This document shows, piece after piece, positions 62,314-64,000 of a stretch of 64,000 bases of DNA; position 1 is the first letter of the stretch, and every line of letters starts with the position of its first letter. The DNA is taken from assembly GCA_934548045.1 (NCBI GenBank), contig CAKTEM010000011.1:1-64000 (forward strand), given 5' to 3'. The notes beneath the pieces are model-generated. The model saw nothing but the letters and a program-made list of their open reading frames with translations. It was not told where the DNA came from and ran no database searches. The stretch is from an uncultured Faecalibacterium sp. Its GTDB lineage: Bacteria > Bacillota > Clostridia > Oscillospirales > Ruminococcaceae. A program made the position numbers and the translations under genes.

Positions 62314-63447
62314 ATGCGCCGTGACTGGGAACCGCCGGAAAGTGGACAAGGACGAGCTTTCCCACTTCTGGCAGCGGCAGGTTTGCTGCTGGTGCTGACC
62401 TTCTTTGCGCACGGCGTGGTGCTGGCGTTGGCGGCTATCATTGCAGGCCCTCTCCCGGCGGCGCAGACCGCTCTCTCCCTGAGCCGGAAGTCGATGAAAA
62501 ATGCGGTCTCACAGGTGGAAGAACCTGCATCCGAAGCCACGAGTGAGCCATTCGCAGAGTCCGAACCAGCGGCAGAATCCACGGTAAATAATATAGATGG
62601 CATCGAAAACTATCTGGTTGCCTTGCAGGATGATTCCGCAAAACCCGAGAACGCTGGAACGGTCATCGAGAAAAACTATCCACAGGGCAGCGGCGAGAAA
62701 TTCATCGCCTGCGGCACGGGAAGCATCAAAAATAATACGAGAGTTTCAGCGTCGGAAGTCGCGGCAGAAATCGAAAATCCGCTGCCGTTTGCGGTGGAAT
62801 GGAACAGCCCAGAGCCGCAGATCCTCATCATGCACACCCATGCCACCGAAGATTACCGCCTGTCCGCCGGGCTGTGGTTCTCGCAGGACGACGGTTCCCG
62901 AAGTACCGACCGGAACATCAATATGTGCGCCGTGGGCCGGGTCATGGCGGATACCCTCAACGCTGCCGGGCTGAACACTCTCCATGATGAAACGCTGAAC
63001 GATTACCCGAGCTACACCGGCAGCTATTCCAACAGCCGGGCGGTCGTCCAGCAATATCTGGCGCAGTATCCCAGCATCAAGATCGTTCTGGATGTCCACC
63101 GTGACGCCATCGAGACGGAAAGTGGCTCCCGGATGGCACCGGTCTGCACTGTCAACGGCCGTCAGGCCGCGCAGGTGATGATCATCTGTGGCAGTGATAA
63201 CGGCACGACGGTCAAGCTCCCGAACTGGCGGCAGAATCTCCGTTTTGCCGCCGCGTGGGAAACGGCAATGGAGGGAATGTACCCGGGTTTTACCCGTTCC
63301 GTCCTGCTGAGCTACCGCTTTTATAATCAGGACCTGACGACCGGCAGCCTCCTCATCGAGATCGGCGGCCATGGCAATAACCTGAATGAAGCCCTCTATG
63401 CCGGTCAGCTCGCCGCGCAGGGGCTGGTGGAGGCGTTGAAATCATAG
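62314..63447 (+). CDS. spoIIP: Stage II sporulation protein P
   Basis: 377-aa membrane-anchored peptidoglycan hydrolase (amidase/endopeptidase) used in engulfment. N-terminal helix (FPLLAAAGLLLVLTFF), acidic linker, then the SpoIIP domain with LIMHTHATEDYRL, RVMADTLNAAGLNTLHD, IVLDVHRDAIE and IEIGGHGNNLNEA, which hold the catalytic His and Glu. GGAGG precedes the ATG. 61 bases after gpr. Confidence 0.95.
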   Translation: MRRDWEPPESGQGRAFPLLAAAGLLLVLTFFAHGVVLALAAIIAGPLPAAQTALSLSRKSMKNAVSQVEEPASEATSEPFAESEPAAESTVNNIDGIENYLVALQDDSAKPENAGTVIEKNYPQGSGEKFIACGTGSIKNNTRVSASEVAAEIENPLPFAVEWNSPEPQILIMHTHATEDYRLSAGLWFSQDDGSRSTDRNINMCAVGRVMADTLNAAGLNTLHDETLNDYPSYTGSYSNSRAVVQQYLAQYPSIKIVLDVHRDAIETESGSRMAPVCTVNGRQAAQVMIICGSDNGTTVKLPNWRQNLRFAAAWETAMEGMYPGFTRSVLLSYRFYNQDLTTGSLLIEIGGHGNNLNEALYAGQLAAQGLVEALKS

Positions 63448-63448
63448 A

Positions 63449-63477
63449 TTGACAAACCATTTTACTTGTGCTATTTT
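63449..63477 (+). promoter_or_regulatory. Promoter of the asnS T-box transcript
   Basis: Perfect TTGACA, 17 bases, TATTTT; starts two bases after the spoIIP stop. Confidence 0.75.
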
Positions 63478-63480
63478 TAA

Positions 63481-63779
63481 AGAACTGAAAAGTGAAGATC
63501 GGGAAAAGTAGCGCACACAGGAAGCCACAGAGAGGGCGGCAGAGCTGAGAGCCGCGCGCGGATGGTGCGTGAACGAACACCCGGGAGCTGCAAGCTGAAC
63601 CACAGCGTTTTCGCTGCCAGTAGGTGCGCCGCATGTCCAGCGTTATGAGGACGGTACTTCTGAGTTTTCTCATGAGTACGCGAGCGACCGGGGCATCTCC
63701 CGGTAATTCAGGTGGCACCGCGGACATTACAAGACAGCTTGTTCGCCCTGAACTTTCAGGGCAAAAGCTGTCTTTTTAT
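63481..63779 (+). promoter_or_regulatory. T-box leader (tRNA-Asn-sensing) with terminator
   Basis: Stem I holds the AGAGAGGG loop E region and GGCGGCAGAGCTGAGAGCCGC. The specifier region has GAACGAACACC (63571-63581), giving AAC at 63572 or 63576, fit for Asn. The T-box sequence AGGTGGCACCGCGG (63710-63723) is followed by a terminator (AAGACAGCTT 63731-63740 with AAGCTGTCTT 63765-63774, then T's). Uncharged tRNA-Asn would open it. Confidence 0.92.
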
Positions 63780-63803
63780 TTTTAGATTCGGAGGAGATTT
63801 CCC

Positions 63804-64000
63804 ATGGAACGTACCGAGATCGTTTCGCTGTACAAGAACACTCCGGCCGACGGCACCGTTGTCACGGTCTGCGGCTGGGCAAAGAACATCCGTGATTCCA
63901 AGAACATCGGCTTCATCGCGCTGTCCGACGGCGGCTGCTTCAAGACCCTGCAGGTCGTTCTGGAAGCCGGCAAGCTGGAAAACTATGAGCAGGTCGTCCA
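63804..64000 (+). CDS. asnS: Asparagine--tRNA ligase (5' part, cut by window end)
   Basis: First 65 residues of a class IIb synthetase: the OB-fold start VVTVCGWAKNIRDSKNIGFIAL then DGGCFKTLQVVLE, which fits AsnRS (the DSK, FKxLQVV pattern). GGAGGA lies eight bases before the ATG. Under the T-box upstream; the Asn specifier supports the call. The rest lies outside. Confidence 0.92.
   Translation, partial: MERTEIVSLYKNTPADGTVVTVCGWAKNIRDSKNIGFIALSDGGCFKTLQVVLEAGKLENYEQVV

Overview
The window looks like chromosomal DNA of a gut Clostridia member of the Oscillospiraceae, probably the Faecalibacterium/Gemmiger/Subdoligranulum group. This is inferred from the fairly GC-rich coding DNA, strong AAGGAGG-type ribosome binding sites, the mix of sporulation genes (spoVAC-spoVAD-spoVAE-type, gpr-spoIIP next to rpsT), PEP-centred metabolism (pckA, ppdK, ptsH, ptsI), and dispersed palindromic intergenic repeats of the kind common in that group. 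No rRNA is present and species cannot be fixed from sequence alone.

Layout. 0.1-1.5 kb: remnant of an integrated element (integrase broken by an internal deletion, excisionase-like HTH). 1.6-4.7 kb: LysR regulator divergent from a secreted FMN/FAD flavoprotein reductase. 4.7-9.5 kb: two GNAT acetyltransferases, a membrane XRE regulator, a small monooxygenase-like protein, trpS, tRNA-Asn and tRNA-Glu, and a YiiX-like hydrolase. 9.9-11.6 kb: pckA. 11.6-12.1 kb: a compact locus with the hallmarks of a type I toxin-antitoxin system. 12.2-24.4 kb: XRE regulator, PAP2 phosphatase, GtrA protein, two GH3 beta-glucosidases (one with swapped domain order), an AgrC/LytTR-type two-component system, and a GHL10 lipoprotein-like hydrolase. 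24.4-25.4 kb: CAU tRNA and Fic protein. 25.4-31.8 kb: sortase-assembled pilus operon whose gene order (adhesin, SipA-like, FctA-like backbone, class B sortase, small pilin, second sortase) matches the streptococcal FCT pilus, preceded by a terminator-containing leader. 32-35 kb: DUF4830 protein, ptsH, ptsI. 35-39.4 kb: CDF transporter, aminotransferase, GH2. 39.4-46 kb: lipoprotein foldase-like, mfd, pth, left-handed beta-helix acyltransferase. 46-51 kb: ppdK, C69 peptidase, GGDEF remnant. 51-52 kb: two paralogous double-glycine leader peptides. 52-56.4 kb: DHHW/MBOAT O-acetylation pair, DUF4358 lipoprotein, VanY-type peptidase. 56.4-58.4 kb: spoVA genes. 58.4-60.9 kb: copper-type P-ATPase and CsoR with recognisable operators. 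61-64 kb: rpsT, gpr, spoIIP and a T-box-controlled asnS cut by the window end.

How genes fit together: pckA and ppdK make PEP that EI/HPr consume. The GH3, GH2 and GHL10 enzymes point to plant or host glycan use. The pilus, O-acetylation pair, GtrA, VanY and beta-helix acyltransferase point to envelope building. gpr, spoIIP and spoVA imply retained spore functions in a lineage often called non-sporulating. The most interesting less-described parts are the 11.6-12.1 kb toxin/antisense locus, the paired GG-leader peptides at 51.2-51.9 kb, and the pilus operon with its leader and its lysine-less signal peptidase homologue.
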